A stretch of 64,000 nt of DNA, taken from NCBI RefSeq assembly GCF_039536765.1, contig NZ_BAAAZF010000001.1, positions 1 through 64,000 of the forward strand, written 5' to 3'. The stretch comes from Parerythrobacter jejuensis (GTDB taxonomy: Bacteria > Pseudomonadota > Alphaproteobacteria > Sphingomonadales > Sphingomonadaceae). Positions 7,913 to 16,520 of the stretch are shown in pieces. Positions within the stretch are counted from its first letter, which is position 1, and every line of letters begins with the position of its first letter. Under the pieces are notes generated by a model. It was not told the origin of the DNA. It searched no databases and was given only the letters and a program-made list of their open reading frames with translations. The position numbers and the translations under genes are program-made.

Positions 7913-8464
7913 ATGACCGTGACGGGACGAAGCAAATATTCGACCGGGGCAATGATATTCCATTGGGTAATCGCGGTCGCTGTGATCGTGAACTGGCGCT
8001 TCGCGGAGGCGGCAGAGCATGCTGCAACGCGGGAATTGGCAGCACCGATCTGGGCCAATCACAAGGCATTGGGCATAACGATCCTGGTGCTGACTCTGGC
8101 TCGTCTCGCCTGGCGACTTACACACAAGGTGCCACCATTGCCTGACACGATGAAGAGCTGGGAACGCGTACTTTCGCGCACGGTGCATGTGATCTTCTAT
8201 GCCATGCTGATCGGCCTGCCGATCGGGGGCTGGCTTGGCAGTTCCTATTTCGGAGGAGGCGTAGATGTGTTTGGTCTGTTCTCCTTGCCCGCGCTTCCGG
8301 TAGGCGAGAACCCCGATGCAGGCAAAGCGATCTTCGGCTTCCATAGCACTGGCGGCGAGATCCTGATTTACCTGATCGGACTCCATATTCTCGGCGCGCT
8401 CAAACACACTTTCATCGACAAGTCCGGCGGGCTTTCGCGGATGTTGCCCTTCGGCAAGGGCTAA
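7913..8464 (+). CDS. Cytochrome b561 family protein
   Basis: A 183-residue inner-membrane protein with four predicted helices and His residues placed as for two b-type hemes: His in GAMIFHWVIA (helix 1), HKALGITILVLTLARLAWRL (helix 2), SRTVHVIFYAMLIGLPIGGWL (helix 3) and LIGLHILGALKH (helix 4). It likely passes electrons between the quinone pool and a periplasmic partner or oxygen species. The ATG at 7913 is chosen over 7880 because GAGGAG (7898-7903) precedes it by 9 bases. A strong hairpin terminator follows. Confidence 0.9.
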   Translation: MTVTGRSKYSTGAMIFHWVIAVAVIVNWRFAEAAEHAATRELAAPIWANHKALGITILVLTLARLAWRLTHKVPPLPDTMKSWERVLSRTVHVIFYAMLIGLPIGGWLGSSYFGGGVDVFGLFSLPALPVGENPDAGKAIFGFHSTGGEILIYLIGLHILGALKHTFIDKSGGLSRMLPFGKG

Positions 8465-8483
8465 ACCGCGATTCCCATGTAGG

Positions 8484-8518
8484 AAACCCCCACCCCGGCA
8501 TGGCCCGGGCGGGGGTTT
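8484..8518. terminator. Bidirectional hairpin terminator
   Basis: AAACCCCC (8484-8491) pairs with GGGGGTTT (8511-8518) between convergent genes. The A-run and T-run at the ends allow it to serve both strands. Confidence 0.8.
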
Positions 8519-8572
8519 CGTGCGCCGGGGCAGACCCCCATCGGCCCGGCGCAGAATGCTGCAGGATGTGCG

Positions 8573-9640
8573 TTACCAGAAGAAGTCGTAGATCACGTCG
8601 ACGGTCTGGCCGGTATAGATATTTACCAGCAGCACATCGTCGTAATACCGGACCCAGCGATAGGGGCCGTAAACTTCCGGCAGGCGGTAGCTCCACGGAT
8701 CGTTGATCCAGTAGCGGCTGCCGAAGAACACGCTGTCGAGGAAGAACCCGACATTGATGCGGTTGTACCGGTGATAGCGATAGGGTGCGTAATAGCGGCC
8801 AAGGCGATAGCTGTTGCGGTAGGCCCGGCGGTGGTTGCGCCAGTTATACCGGCGATTGTCGCGCCAGCGGCGGTTCCACTTGCGATAGTCACCCCGGCGA
8901 TAATCGCGGCTACGGTCATAGCGCCGGTCGTTCCGATAGCCACGCCGGTCATTCCGGTAATTGCGGCGCGCATCCCGGTATCCGTCACGGCGGCCGTTCC
9001 GGTACCCGTCCCGACGAGCGCCACGAACATCACGGCGAGCGTCACGCCTGGCATCCCTGCGGGCATCCTGGCGGAAATCGCGCCTCGCGTCCCGGCGGTC
9101 GGCCCTGCGATCTGCACGGCGTACGTCACGACGTGCATCCTGGCGCACGTCTCTGCGGGTCTCGCGACGATCCGCGCGCTGATTGAAGCGCCGATCGACC
9201 TGGCGATCGACAGTGCGGCGTTCCTGGCGGTTCGCGCGCTGGGTCAGCTGGCGGTTGGCGCGATTGACGCGGTCGCCACCACCACGGCGAAAGGTCTCGC
9301 GGCGGTTCTCGCGCGCGACTTCACGCCGGATCTGCTGGCGTGCTGCTGGACGTTCTGTCTGGCGTCGCTCTTGGCGGACCTGGCGGCGTTCCTGCCGTGC
9401 GGGCATGGCGCGCTGCTGGCCGCGTCGTTGCTGGCGGGCTTCCTGGCGCTGGCCGCGATTGCCACGGCGGGCTTCGCGGCGTTCACCGCGATTCTGCCGA
9501 GCTTGCTGCCGGTCACCCCGATCACGCTCTGCGCGCTGGGTATCGGCCGCCTCCGAAGCCTGCGCGGGCAGCGCAGTGAAGGCAAGTGCCGCGGCCAGGG
9601 CAGACAGGCCGCTAGCCTCGAGTAGTTGCTTGATCGTCAT
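8573..9640 (-). CDS. Exported Arg/Asp-repeat protein with RcnB-like C-terminus
   Basis: A 355-residue protein. It has a signal peptide (about 1-28, ending near AQAS), then roughly 220 residues extraordinarily rich in Arg, with Asp, Gln, Glu, Asn and later Tyr, including tandem ARRDARRDVR-like units at about 165-215. The final 75 residues (YYAPYRYHRYNRINVGFF... ending VIYDFFW) resemble the RcnB periplasmic family. E. coli RcnB influences nickel/cobalt homeostasis, but no metal exporter lies here, so that role is not supported. The Arg-rich tract could bind polyanions such as LPS or DNA. A strong AGGAAGGGA site precedes the ATG. The long antisense frames over this gene are by-products of its codon usage. 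Confidence 0.8.
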   Translation of the reverse strand: MTIKQLLEASGLSALAAALAFTALPAQASEAADTQRAERDRGDRQQARQNRGERREARRGNRGQRQEARQQRRGQQRAMPARQERRQVRQERRQTERPAARQQIRREVARENRRETFRRGGGDRVNRANRQLTQRANRQERRTVDRQVDRRFNQRADRRETRRDVRQDARRDVRRADRRADRRDARRDFRQDARRDARRDARRDVRGARRDGYRNGRRDGYRDARRNYRNDRRGYRNDRRYDRSRDYRRGDYRKWNRRWRDNRRYNWRNHRRAYRNSYRLGRYYAPYRYHRYNRINVGFFLDSVFFGSRYWINDPWSYRLPEVYGPYRWVRYYDDVLLVNIYTGQTVDVIYDFFW

Positions 9641-9824
9641 GATCGGTTTCCCTTCCTGTTGCCGCGCTGCCCACCATTGCGGCTCTAACGATGAGTCGAT
9701 GGGTAGGGGCGGCCAAGTGACCGGAAACTGAACCGGCCTGTATGGTTGCTGTTAATGTTCGTATAGAGAAAGCTGAATGAACTGGAGCTTGACGAGATGA
9801 CGTCATGACGCACAAGGGGCGGCC

Positions 9825-10403
9825 ATGAGCGAAACGCCCCAATCCCTCGACGACATCCGCACCGACATCGACCGCAGACTGGTGCGCGGTGCGCGCAAAT
9901 GGCGCGACGCGATGCATGATGCGGTGGTGGCAACCACCGATGCCGATGCACGGGTCATGATCCTGCGCGCTTACGATACCGCCACGCGCACGCTGCGTTT
10001 CCATACCGACATTCGTAGCCCGAAAGCGCAAGTGATCGGAAGCGGCGCACCGGTGGGTGTGCTGTTTTATGACAAGGGCGCGAAGATCCAGATCCGCTGC
10101 AAAGGGCAGGGCCGGATCGAGCGCGATGGCGGGGTGGCCGATGCAGCCTGGGAGAGCAGCACCAACTTCGCCAAGCGGTGTTATCTGGGAGAAGGGCCTG
10201 GCGCGATTTCGGATGTGGCGACCTCGGGCCTGCCGGACTGGGCCGAGGGGCTGGAGCCAACCCCCGAGCAAGTCGCGCCAGGGCGGGAGAACTTCGCGGT
10301 GCTGCTGGTGGAGGCGCGCCATTTCGACTGGCTCTACCTTGCGCATACCGGCCACATGCGGGCGCAGTTTGAAGGTGGTACAGCGCGTTGGGCGACGCCG
10401 TAA
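9825..10403 (+). CDS. Pyridoxamine 5'-phosphate oxidase-family flavoprotein
   Basis: A 192-residue split-barrel protein. RVMILRAYDTATRTLRFHTDIRSPKAQVIG (about 43-72) corresponds to the FMN phosphate-binding strand-loop, and WLYLAHTGHMRAQF is the usual closing strand. It is a member of the wider PNPOx-like family, not clearly PdxH, because the diagnostic pyridoxal-binding C-terminus is absent. Likely cofactor is FMN or F420-like; the substrate is unknown. AAGGGGC precedes the ATG by about 6 bases. Confidence 0.8.
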   Translation: MSETPQSLDDIRTDIDRRLVRGARKWRDAMHDAVVATTDADARVMILRAYDTATRTLRFHTDIRSPKAQVIGSGAPVGVLFYDKGAKIQIRCKGQGRIERDGGVADAAWESSTNFAKRCYLGEGPGAISDVATSGLPDWAEGLEPTPEQVAPGRENFAVLLVEARHFDWLYLAHTGHMRAQFEGGTARWATP

Positions 10404-10430
10404 GCGGAACGCGAACTGCGTTTTCGAAAA

Positions 10431-10510
10431 GTGTGACTTTTCACGCGAGGCGAGGATTTCCGCGGGTTTGCGAAGTCCTTGCGATGCGCAGGTGTGACTT
10501 TCCGCGAGGG
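10431..10510. repeat. Imperfect direct repeat in intergenic DNA
   Basis: GTGTGACTTTTCACGCGAGG (10431-10450) recurs as GTGTGACTTTCCGCGAGGG (10492-10510), a 61-bp offset. The spacing is close to six helical turns. It lies just after the flavoprotein gene. No function is evident. Confidence 0.5.
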
Positions 10511-10674
10511 TGACGGCCCATGGTGTCGGCACGATATTGCCAATGGCAGGTGAGGGTGAATAGGTCATCCCGGCGAAGCTAGCGGGAGCAGCCAGAGTAG
10601 GACAGCGCGCGGATATCGATCCAGCGCTGTCGTCATTCCGTGCAGACTATCGGGCCCGCAGCCCGCTCCCTTCG

Positions 10675-11229
10675 TCAGCTATCCCCGACGGGCCATTCCA
10701 CCAGTTTGAGGCCGGCTAGCTTGCTGCGCGCCTCGGCAGCATCACGGGTTTCGTGAAATTCGACGGTCCCCTGCAGGGCGCCCATCTTGATCTGTGCATC
10801 GAGCAGGACACATTCGCCCGCTCCCACACTGACTGTATGGTCTGAGGCGGTGCCCTTGGTCTGGCTGCCCATCAACGCTGCGACGGTGTGCTCGCCTGGC
10901 TCCACATCGGCCTTGACGAAGCGGCCTGTGCGGAATTGCGTGTTCAGGTGATTATCGATGGTGACATTCATGCCCTGCTGGCCTGCGATAAAGCCCTTGC
11001 GCATCACATAGATGGCGCCTTTGCCATCATCAGCGGTGAACCGTCGCGCTTCCGCCGCAACGCTCTCCTCCGCCTCGCTCCCGCCTTTGTTCCGCATCAG
11101 AACGATAGCGATATAGGCGATGACGGGAATGAGGAGCAGCAGGCCGAATGTCGGGTAACTGATCCCGATGATGCCGCCAATGACGATAGCGATCCCGATC
11201 AGAATCCAATTGCGTGTTTGCGTGTCCAT
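10675..11229 (-). CDS. Membrane-anchored protein with DUF2846-like domain
   Basis: A 184-residue protein. Two adjacent hydrophobic helices (about 8-24 and 27-45) are followed by a soluble domain. GAIYVMRKGFIAGQQGMNVTID and FVKADVEPGEHTVAA resemble DUF2846-type beta domains, whose members are often lipoproteins of unknown role. The soluble domain probably faces the periplasm, or the cytoplasm if the two helices form a hairpin. No operon partner is visible. Assignment to the family is by pattern only. Confidence 0.65.
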   Translation of the reverse strand: MDTQTRNWILIGIAIVIGGIIGISYPTFGLLLLIPVIAYIAIVLMRNKGGSEAEESVAAEARRFTADDGKGAIYVMRKGFIAGQQGMNVTIDNHLNTQFRTGRFVKADVEPGEHTVAALMGSQTKGTASDHTVSVGAGECVLLDAQIKMGALQGTVEFHETRDAAEARSKLAGLKLVEWPVGDS

Positions 11230-11614
11230 GATGTGCGCTCCCCGTGGCTTCTTGTGGTGAGGGTTTTGCGCGCGTCCTTGCCAATTGGCAATGCCGTGTC
11301 ATGTCGTGCCGCCGTGATTGGGATCGCGCGGGCCCGAGTGGTGTCAGCGATATTGCCGGGGAAGGTTGGGGATGCGATCCCCTCGGCCCCGAGCCATACG
11401 AAGAGAATGTGGTCGGAGGTGTTGGGCATGTTTGCAGACTTGGCACTAGCGCCACCCACTCCACCACCCGTCATCCCGGCCCCCGAGCCGGGATCCCGCT
11501 TTCTTCGAGCGCTGCGCAGGAAGAAGCGGGACCCCGGATCAAGTCCGGGGTGACGGTAAATTTGGTATACTGTCCCCGGAATTCCCCCCGGAATTCGGTC
11601 CGCCTGACTTCCGA
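11230..11614. other. Intergenic region with no gene
   Basis: About 385 bp between two leftward genes. Apart from the palindromic repeat at 11470-11554 I see no conserved feature. Open frames crossing it translate the repeat itself. Confidence 0.5.
11470..11554. repeat. Dispersed palindromic repeat (GTCATCCCGG type)
   Basis: An 85-bp element starts GTCATCCCGG and ends CCGGGGTGAC. Outer arms pair across the whole element. Each half contains its own small GC-rich hairpin (cccggccccc...gagccggg and ccccggatcaagtccgggg). The inner arms are GCTTTCTTC/GAAGAAGC-like. Similar interspersed palindromes are common between genes in alphaproteobacteria and give spurious peptides of the HPGLDPGSRF type. 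Confidence 0.8.
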
Positions 11615-12472
11615 CTAGTGAACCCAGCTGTCCCTTATCTTCTTGAGCATCACGCGAGCGCTTCCCCAATTTCGCTTCTTTGCGAATCTTTCGATGGCCT
11701 CGTAAGCCCATCCCTCCCAATAGTTGCCTGTTCTTCGCACCAACAAGATGAAAATACGTTCTGCAATGGGAACACTTCCTTCCCTAAATTGCATCATCTT
11801 GTGCGTGCGGAGGGAGTTTCCCCATCGCTTTTCTCTCCCTCGCTCGCGTATTGAAGCCGCGTCCGTAGCGGTCCTTTCCTCTACATATTCGAACTTTCCA
11901 ATCTCTGGCGCTGGATCGAATGTTGCGTAGAAAGGAGGGAGATAGCCGAGAAATGAGCGAACAGAATCAGCACTGTGAAAATGGAGGAGGTCAGCCTCGC
12001 CATCCTGTAACTGGGCTCGCGCAACCGAAATGTTCCCGTCAACTACAATTCTTTCATTGAACCCGACGAATGACCATTCCCTAAGCTTTCCATCTTGAAA
12101 GGTAACAACGACATCAGTGCCATCGTCATCCGCATAAGACACCAAGAAACTACCCCCTACAGATTTTCCTAGCATAGCTGCGAAGATTGCTATCGGCCGT
12201 CCCATCGCGTTACCAAGTTTTTCATTAGCGAATGAGCGAACGAGGGAGTCGAAATCGCCGATTTCGAAGTATAATGGGATACCGAAAGATTCTGGTCTTG
12301 CGACCCAATCAGGGTATTCGCACTGGCAATTCTCGCCGGTCATAAAATCGAGACGATAGTGAGAATCGTCGTTAGCCTTAAAGAGTCTCCAACCAATCTC
12401 CTCAGGTAATGACTGCAGGCCAGAAAGGTCACAGTTGTTCCGGAGAACGCAGAGATGCACCCCATAGGCCAC
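11615..12472 (-). CDS. Hypothetical protein, unrecognised
   Basis: A 285-residue protein that I do not recognise. It has no signal peptide and no membrane helix. The N-terminal half contains a CxC pair (ENCQCEYPDW), while the C-terminal 70 residues are basic and aromatic (YWEGWAYEAIERFAKKRNWG). Codon usage is distinctly less GC-rich than that of the adjacent ettA. It lies 8 bp downstream of ettA on the same strand but is probably a recent insertion rather than a functional partner. The dispersed repeat at 11470-11554 lies beyond its 3' end. Confidence 0.6.
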   Translation of the reverse strand: MAYGVHLCVLRNNCDLSGLQSLPEEIGWRLFKANDDSHYRLDFMTGENCQCEYPDWVARPESFGIPLYFEIGDFDSLVRSFANEKLGNAMGRPIAIFAAMLGKSVGGSFLVSYADDDGTDVVVTFQDGKLREWSFVGFNERIVVDGNISVARAQLQDGEADLLHFHSADSVRSFLGYLPPFYATFDPAPEIGKFEYVEERTATDAASIRERGREKRWGNSLRTHKMMQFREGSVPIAERIFILLVRRTGNYWEGWAYEAIERFAKKRNWGSARVMLKKIRDSWVH

Positions 12473-12480
12473 TGATTACA

Positions 12481-14160
12481 TCACCTAGTCAGCTTCTTAT
12501 AAGCCAACCGTGTAGGCCGATCCGCCGCATCGCCCAGCCTGCGCCGCTTGTCTTCCTCATACGCCTCGAAGTTCCCCTCGAACCACTCGACGTGGGAGTT
12601 GCCCTCGAACGCCAGAATATGTGTCGCCAGGCGATCCAGGAAGAAGCGGTCGTGCGAGATGACCACGGCGCAGCCGGCGAAGTTTTCGATCGCTTCTTCC
12701 AGCGCGCCCAGCGTCTCGACATCGAGATCGTTGGTCGGTTCGTCCAGCAGCAGCACATTGCCGCCTTGTTTGAGCATCTTGGCCATGTGAACGCGGTTGC
12801 GTTCGCCGCCCGATAGCTTGCCGACATTCTTCTGCTGGTCGCTGCCCTTGAAGTTGAACGCGCCGACATAGGCCCGCGTGCTGGTGTCGTGGCCGTTGAC
12901 CTGCATGTAATCGAGCCCGTCGGAGATTTCCTCCCACACATTGTTGCTCGGAGTCAGGTCGTCACGGCTCTGGTCGACATAGCCCAGATGCACAGTGTCA
13001 CCGATTTCGATGGTGCCGCTATCGGGGGTTTCCTGCCCGGTGATCATCTTGAACAAGGTGGATTTACCCGCGCCATTGGGGCCGATCACGCCGACAATGC
13101 CGCCCGGGGGCAGCATGAAGGAGAGGTCTTCGAACAACAGCTTGTCGCCATAGGCCTTGGAGATACCCTTGGCCTCGATCACTTTGCCGCCCAGACGTTC
13201 CGGCACCTGGATTACGATCTGCGCCTTGCCTGGCTTGCGACCTTCCTGGCTGTCCTGCAGCTGTTCGAACTTGCGGATACGCGCCTTGGACTTGGTCTGG
13301 CGGGCGGCAGGGGTTTGCTTGATCCATTCCAGCTCGCGGCTGAGCGCCTTCTGGCGGCCCGATTCCTCGCGGCTTTCCTGTTGCAGGCGCTTGGCCTTCT
13401 TCTCGAGATAGGTCGAGTAGTTGCCCTCATACGGGTAGTAAGAGCCGCGATCGAGCTCGAGGATCCATTCAACGACATTATCCAGGAAGTAGCGATCGTG
13501 GGTGATCATCAGGACAGCGCCGGCATATTCCTTGAGGTGGTTTTCCAGCCATTCGACGCTTTCGGCATCGAGGTGGTTGGTCGGCTCGTCCAGCAGCAGG
13601 ATGCCCGGCTTCTGGATCAGCAGCCGGGTGAGGGCGACGCGGCGCTTCTCGCCCCCGGATAGATTGGTGACGGGCGCATCGGAGGGCGGGCAGCGCAAGG
13701 CCTCCATCGCGATTTCCAGTTGGTTGTCGAGCGTCCACCCGTCAACCGCGTCGATCTTCTCCTGCAACACGCCCATTTCTTCCATCAGCGCATCGAAATC
13801 GGTGTCATCCTGCGGGTCACCCATTTCGGCGGAGATGGCATTGAAACGCTCGACCATGACGGCGGTTTCGCCAGCGCCTTCGCGCACGTTTTCGAGCACG
13901 GTCTTGCTCTCGTCCAGCTGCGGTTCCTGTGGCAGGTAGCCGACAGTGATGTTCTCGCCCGCCCACGCTTCACCGGTGATATCGGTGTCGAGGCCAGCCA
14001 TGATCTTGATCAAGGTGGATTTGCCCGCGCCGTTGGGGCCGACAATGCCGATCTTCGCGCCCTGGTAGAATTGCAGATTGATATTGCTCAGCACCGGCTT
14101 TTGGGCACCGGGGAAAGTCTTGGTCATGTTCTTCATGACATAGGCATATTGCGCGGCCAT
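12481..14160 (-). CDS. ettA: Energy-dependent translational throttle protein EttA
   Basis: A 559-residue ABC-F ATPase without membrane segments. Two nucleotide-binding domains are present, each with Walker A GPNGAGKST, signature motifs (LSGGEKRR; LSGGERNR) and Walker B LLLDEPTNHLD/LLLDEPTNDLD. They are separated by a basic linker with the arm region typical of EttA. It binds the ribosomal E site and gates entry into elongation according to the ATP/ADP ratio. The frame is open back to 14292, but the family start MAAQYAYVM is at 14160, preceded by AAGGAC. Length matches E. coli EttA closely. Confidence 0.95.
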   Translation of the reverse strand: MAAQYAYVMKNMTKTFPGAQKPVLSNINLQFYQGAKIGIVGPNGAGKSTLIKIMAGLDTDITGEAWAGENITVGYLPQEPQLDESKTVLENVREGAGETAVMVERFNAISAEMGDPQDDTDFDALMEEMGVLQEKIDAVDGWTLDNQLEIAMEALRCPPSDAPVTNLSGGEKRRVALTRLLIQKPGILLLDEPTNHLDAESVEWLENHLKEYAGAVLMITHDRYFLDNVVEWILELDRGSYYPYEGNYSTYLEKKAKRLQQESREESGRQKALSRELEWIKQTPAARQTKSKARIRKFEQLQDSQEGRKPGKAQIVIQVPERLGGKVIEAKGISKAYGDKLLFEDLSFMLPPGGIVGVIGPNGAGKSTLFKMITGQETPDSGTIEIGDTVHLGYVDQSRDDLTPSNNVWEEISDGLDYMQVNGHDTSTRAYVGAFNFKGSDQQKNVGKLSGGERNRVHMAKMLKQGGNVLLLDEPTNDLDVETLGALEEAIENFAGCAVVISHDRFFLDRLATHILAFEGNSHVEWFEGNFEAYEEDKRRRLGDAADRPTRLAYKKLTR

Positions 14161-14359
14161 CGGGCAGGTCCTTCGGATCGAGAAAATGTGTGGTGTCTTT
14201 GCGCGCCCAGATAGGCGCGTGAGGGCGCTGGGGCAAGGAGGCTTCGCCCTCGCTGACAACTGCGTGAGGGGATTGGGTTCTCTCCCGATCACGCGCTTTC
14301 CCTAAAGACGCCCTTAACCATATTGCCCTACCTCGGCCTGCAGGGAGCAAATCGGGTCG

Positions 14360-15574
14360 ATGCAAACTCAGATTCTTGGGCTGGTTACGCCGATCATGGC
14401 ACTGTTTTTCGCAGTGTCATTTGCGGTGCTTTGGCGCGCCGGCCGGATGAAGCGCCATGTGCTCGGCTTTGCGATTGCCTATGCCCTGTCTGCCATGGGC
14501 TTCCTGGTCACCCATTTCTTCCCCGCCGATGCCTTCTACCTCTTCCATACGACGCAGGTGTTCTACACCCTCGGCTCGGCAGTGATGCTGGCCGCAGTCT
14601 GCGAGCGTGTCGGGCAGCGGTTGCACCTGGGCAGCATTGCCATTGTCTATCTTGTCAGTGCCTTCGTGCTGGGCGTGGCGGTGAGCTTTTCCGACGATGT
14701 CGGCCCGCGGCTGATCATCGTCAACACGGGCTACGGCGTCATGTTTGCTATGGGCGTGGCAACGCTGTTGACGGCCCGGCGCCGCGACCTGGTCGACCTG
14801 GCCATCATCGTGATCATGGCCATTCAGGCGGCGGATTTCCTGGTCAGGCCGAACCTCACCTTGATGTTCGAGCGTTCGATCCCGGCAGAGGTCTATCGGG
14901 ATTCGATCTATTATTCCCTGATAGGGCTCGTGCTCGGGATAAAGGGCGTGACCATTGCCATGGTCCTGATCGGCGCGACGATCGCCGAATGGACAAAGAC
15001 TCTGCGCGATGCTGCCGAACAGGATGCGTTGACCGGGCTACTCAATCGCGGTGCGTTCGAACAGTCCATACGGAGCCTCCTGCCGCGCGCGCAAACCGAG
15101 GGCCGTCCGCTAAGCCTGGTGGTGGCGGACATTGATCTGTTCAAGCAAGTGAACGACATCTGGGGGCACCAGGCCGGTGACCAGGCCATCACGGCGTTCG
15201 GGAACCTCATCCAATCGACTGTACGCGGCAGTGATGTCGGCGGCCGGATCGGCGGCGAGGAATTCTGTATTGCGGTCTGGAATTGCGAGAACGAGCCTGC
15301 TGCGGGATTGGCCGAAAGGATCAGATCAGCTTTCGCCCGTCTGGAACATCCCGATCTGAACAGCGACATCCGCCTGACCGCCAGTTTCGGCGTTGCCACT
15401 GCACGCTCGGGGGAAACTTACGAGCAACTCTTCGCACGCGCCGACACGGCGCTTTACGAAGCCAAGGCCAACGGCCGGGACCGTGTAGAGAATGCCGAAT
15501 TCACGCGTCTGGATGATATCGCGCAAGTCGAGGGCTCCGACTTGACCGAATGGAAGCGGGCAGCGAGCAACTAA
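14360..15574 (+). CDS. Membrane diguanylate cyclase (GGDEF)
   Basis: A 404-residue protein. The first 210 residues contain about six hydrophobic helices in an unclassified sensor region, followed by a short coiled linker and a GGDEF domain. The active-site loop is GGEEF (about 298-302), a functional variant. RGSD about five residues before it matches the RxxD inhibitory site for c-di-GMP product feedback. DALTGLLNRGAFEQ and DIDLFKQVNDIWGHQAGD are canonical substrate- and metal-binding segments. It should make c-di-GMP at the inner membrane. No EAL domain or partner gene is adjacent. Confidence 0.92.
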   Translation: MQTQILGLVTPIMALFFAVSFAVLWRAGRMKRHVLGFAIAYALSAMGFLVTHFFPADAFYLFHTTQVFYTLGSAVMLAAVCERVGQRLHLGSIAIVYLVSAFVLGVAVSFSDDVGPRLIIVNTGYGVMFAMGVATLLTARRRDLVDLAIIVIMAIQAADFLVRPNLTLMFERSIPAEVYRDSIYYSLIGLVLGIKGVTIAMVLIGATIAEWTKTLRDAAEQDALTGLLNRGAFEQSIRSLLPRAQTEGRPLSLVVADIDLFKQVNDIWGHQAGDQAITAFGNLIQSTVRGSDVGGRIGGEEFCIAVWNCENEPAAGLAERIRSAFARLEHPDLNSDIRLTASFGVATARSGETYEQLFARADTALYEAKANGRDRVENAEFTRLDDIAQVEGSDLTEWKRAASN

Positions 15575-15665
15575 GCGTGCGCTTACGCCTGGCGGATCTC
15601 AACTACTTGTCTTCGCCGAGCCTGCCACATCGGCAGCGTGTCGTTGTCAGGGTGCTCTTGGCGGA

Positions 15666-16232
15666 TCAGTTGCCGGGTGATCCACACATGCCGCCCTTGG
15701 CCCCGCGCTTGGCAATGCAGCGGCCTGTTCCGAATACGCCATCCTGGTAACATTGGTTGGGTCGGCACATGGGTCTGGCCGGCTGGGATTTGACGGTCGG
15801 GCAATTGTAGGCCCGCAATGTCATGGTCACACGACAATTGGTGCAACCGCTTGTGCGCTTGAGCTGGATCAGGAATTCTTCGCCAGACCAGTCGACATCA
15901 AATCTCTGGGTATGGGAAGCTACATTGCTGCGGCTACCGACGAAGGAATCTTGCTTTCCGCGATACACAAAAGCGTTGAACCGCATAGAGGATGACGGGA
16001 CCATGGAGACTGAATAGCTGCCTTCGCCAAGCACCAGCCGCTGATTGAAGAAAGTCCCATCGCGCGGTGCGTGGAAGGTGACCCATTGTTCGTTCCGCTG
16101 ATTATCGCATGTCAGAATCACCGGCCCGTTGATCCGCTGTGCCTGGGTGTCACTTGAAGAAAGCAAAGCGACACCGCCACTAAGTAGTAAGGCAAACGCG
16201 GAAAGAAAGGGAACTAGAGTGCGGTCAATCAT
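15666..16232 (-). CDS. Hypothetical secreted Cys-rich protein
   Basis: A 188-residue protein with a signal peptide (about 1-32). A beta-rich middle section resembles pre-peptidase C-type jelly-roll domains in style (FNQRLVLGEGSYSVSM, MRFNAFVYRG). The cysteine-rich tail contains CTNC and then CRPNQCYQDGVFGTGRC. The eight cysteines of the mature part suggest disulfides in the periplasm or outside the cell. I do not recognise the family. It stands alone, facing away from the M28 peptidase gene. Confidence 0.6.
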   Translation of the reverse strand: MIDRTLVPFLSAFALLLSGGVALLSSSDTQAQRINGPVILTCDNQRNEQWVTFHAPRDGTFFNQRLVLGEGSYSVSMVPSSSMRFNAFVYRGKQDSFVGSRSNVASHTQRFDVDWSGEEFLIQLKRTSGCTNCRVTMTLRAYNCPTVKSQPARPMCRPNQCYQDGVFGTGRCIAKRGAKGGMCGSPGN

Positions 16233-16520
16233 AACGGAAACTCCCGAAATGCGTCTGACCCTGAATGAATATTAGGACGGAGGTTTCTCAATGTCAAAAA
16301 TCGCCGGTTCTTTGAAGCAAGCCTTTGACTGCATGGATGTTCTCACGAACTTTTTGTAGGATCGCTTACAGCGGCCTCGGCAGGTGATCCTAATTGTGTG
16401 TGAATTCCGGTTCGTCTCACCATGGATGCTTTTCTAAATTGGTAAGCCGATCAGACACATTTTCTGTTGCTCTACGCGATCTGCTGGACTCGGTCATTCT
16501 TGGCCGATAGCAGCGCCGCC

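Noticed and set aside
8880-9180. Short repeated units suggesting a CRISPR array
   Set aside because: The repeats are irregular, in frame with Arg-Asp codons, and there are no unique spacers or cas genes.
8771-9625. A 284-codon plus-strand frame rich in Ala/Val/Ile, opposite the Arg-rich gene
   Set aside because: It mirrors the CGN-rich codons of the real gene on the other strand, and has no ribosome site or recognisable domain.
11199-11720. A 173-codon minus-strand frame with an HPGLDPGSRFF segment
   Set aside because: The peptide is translation of the dispersed palindrome at 11470-11554, a known source of false genes.
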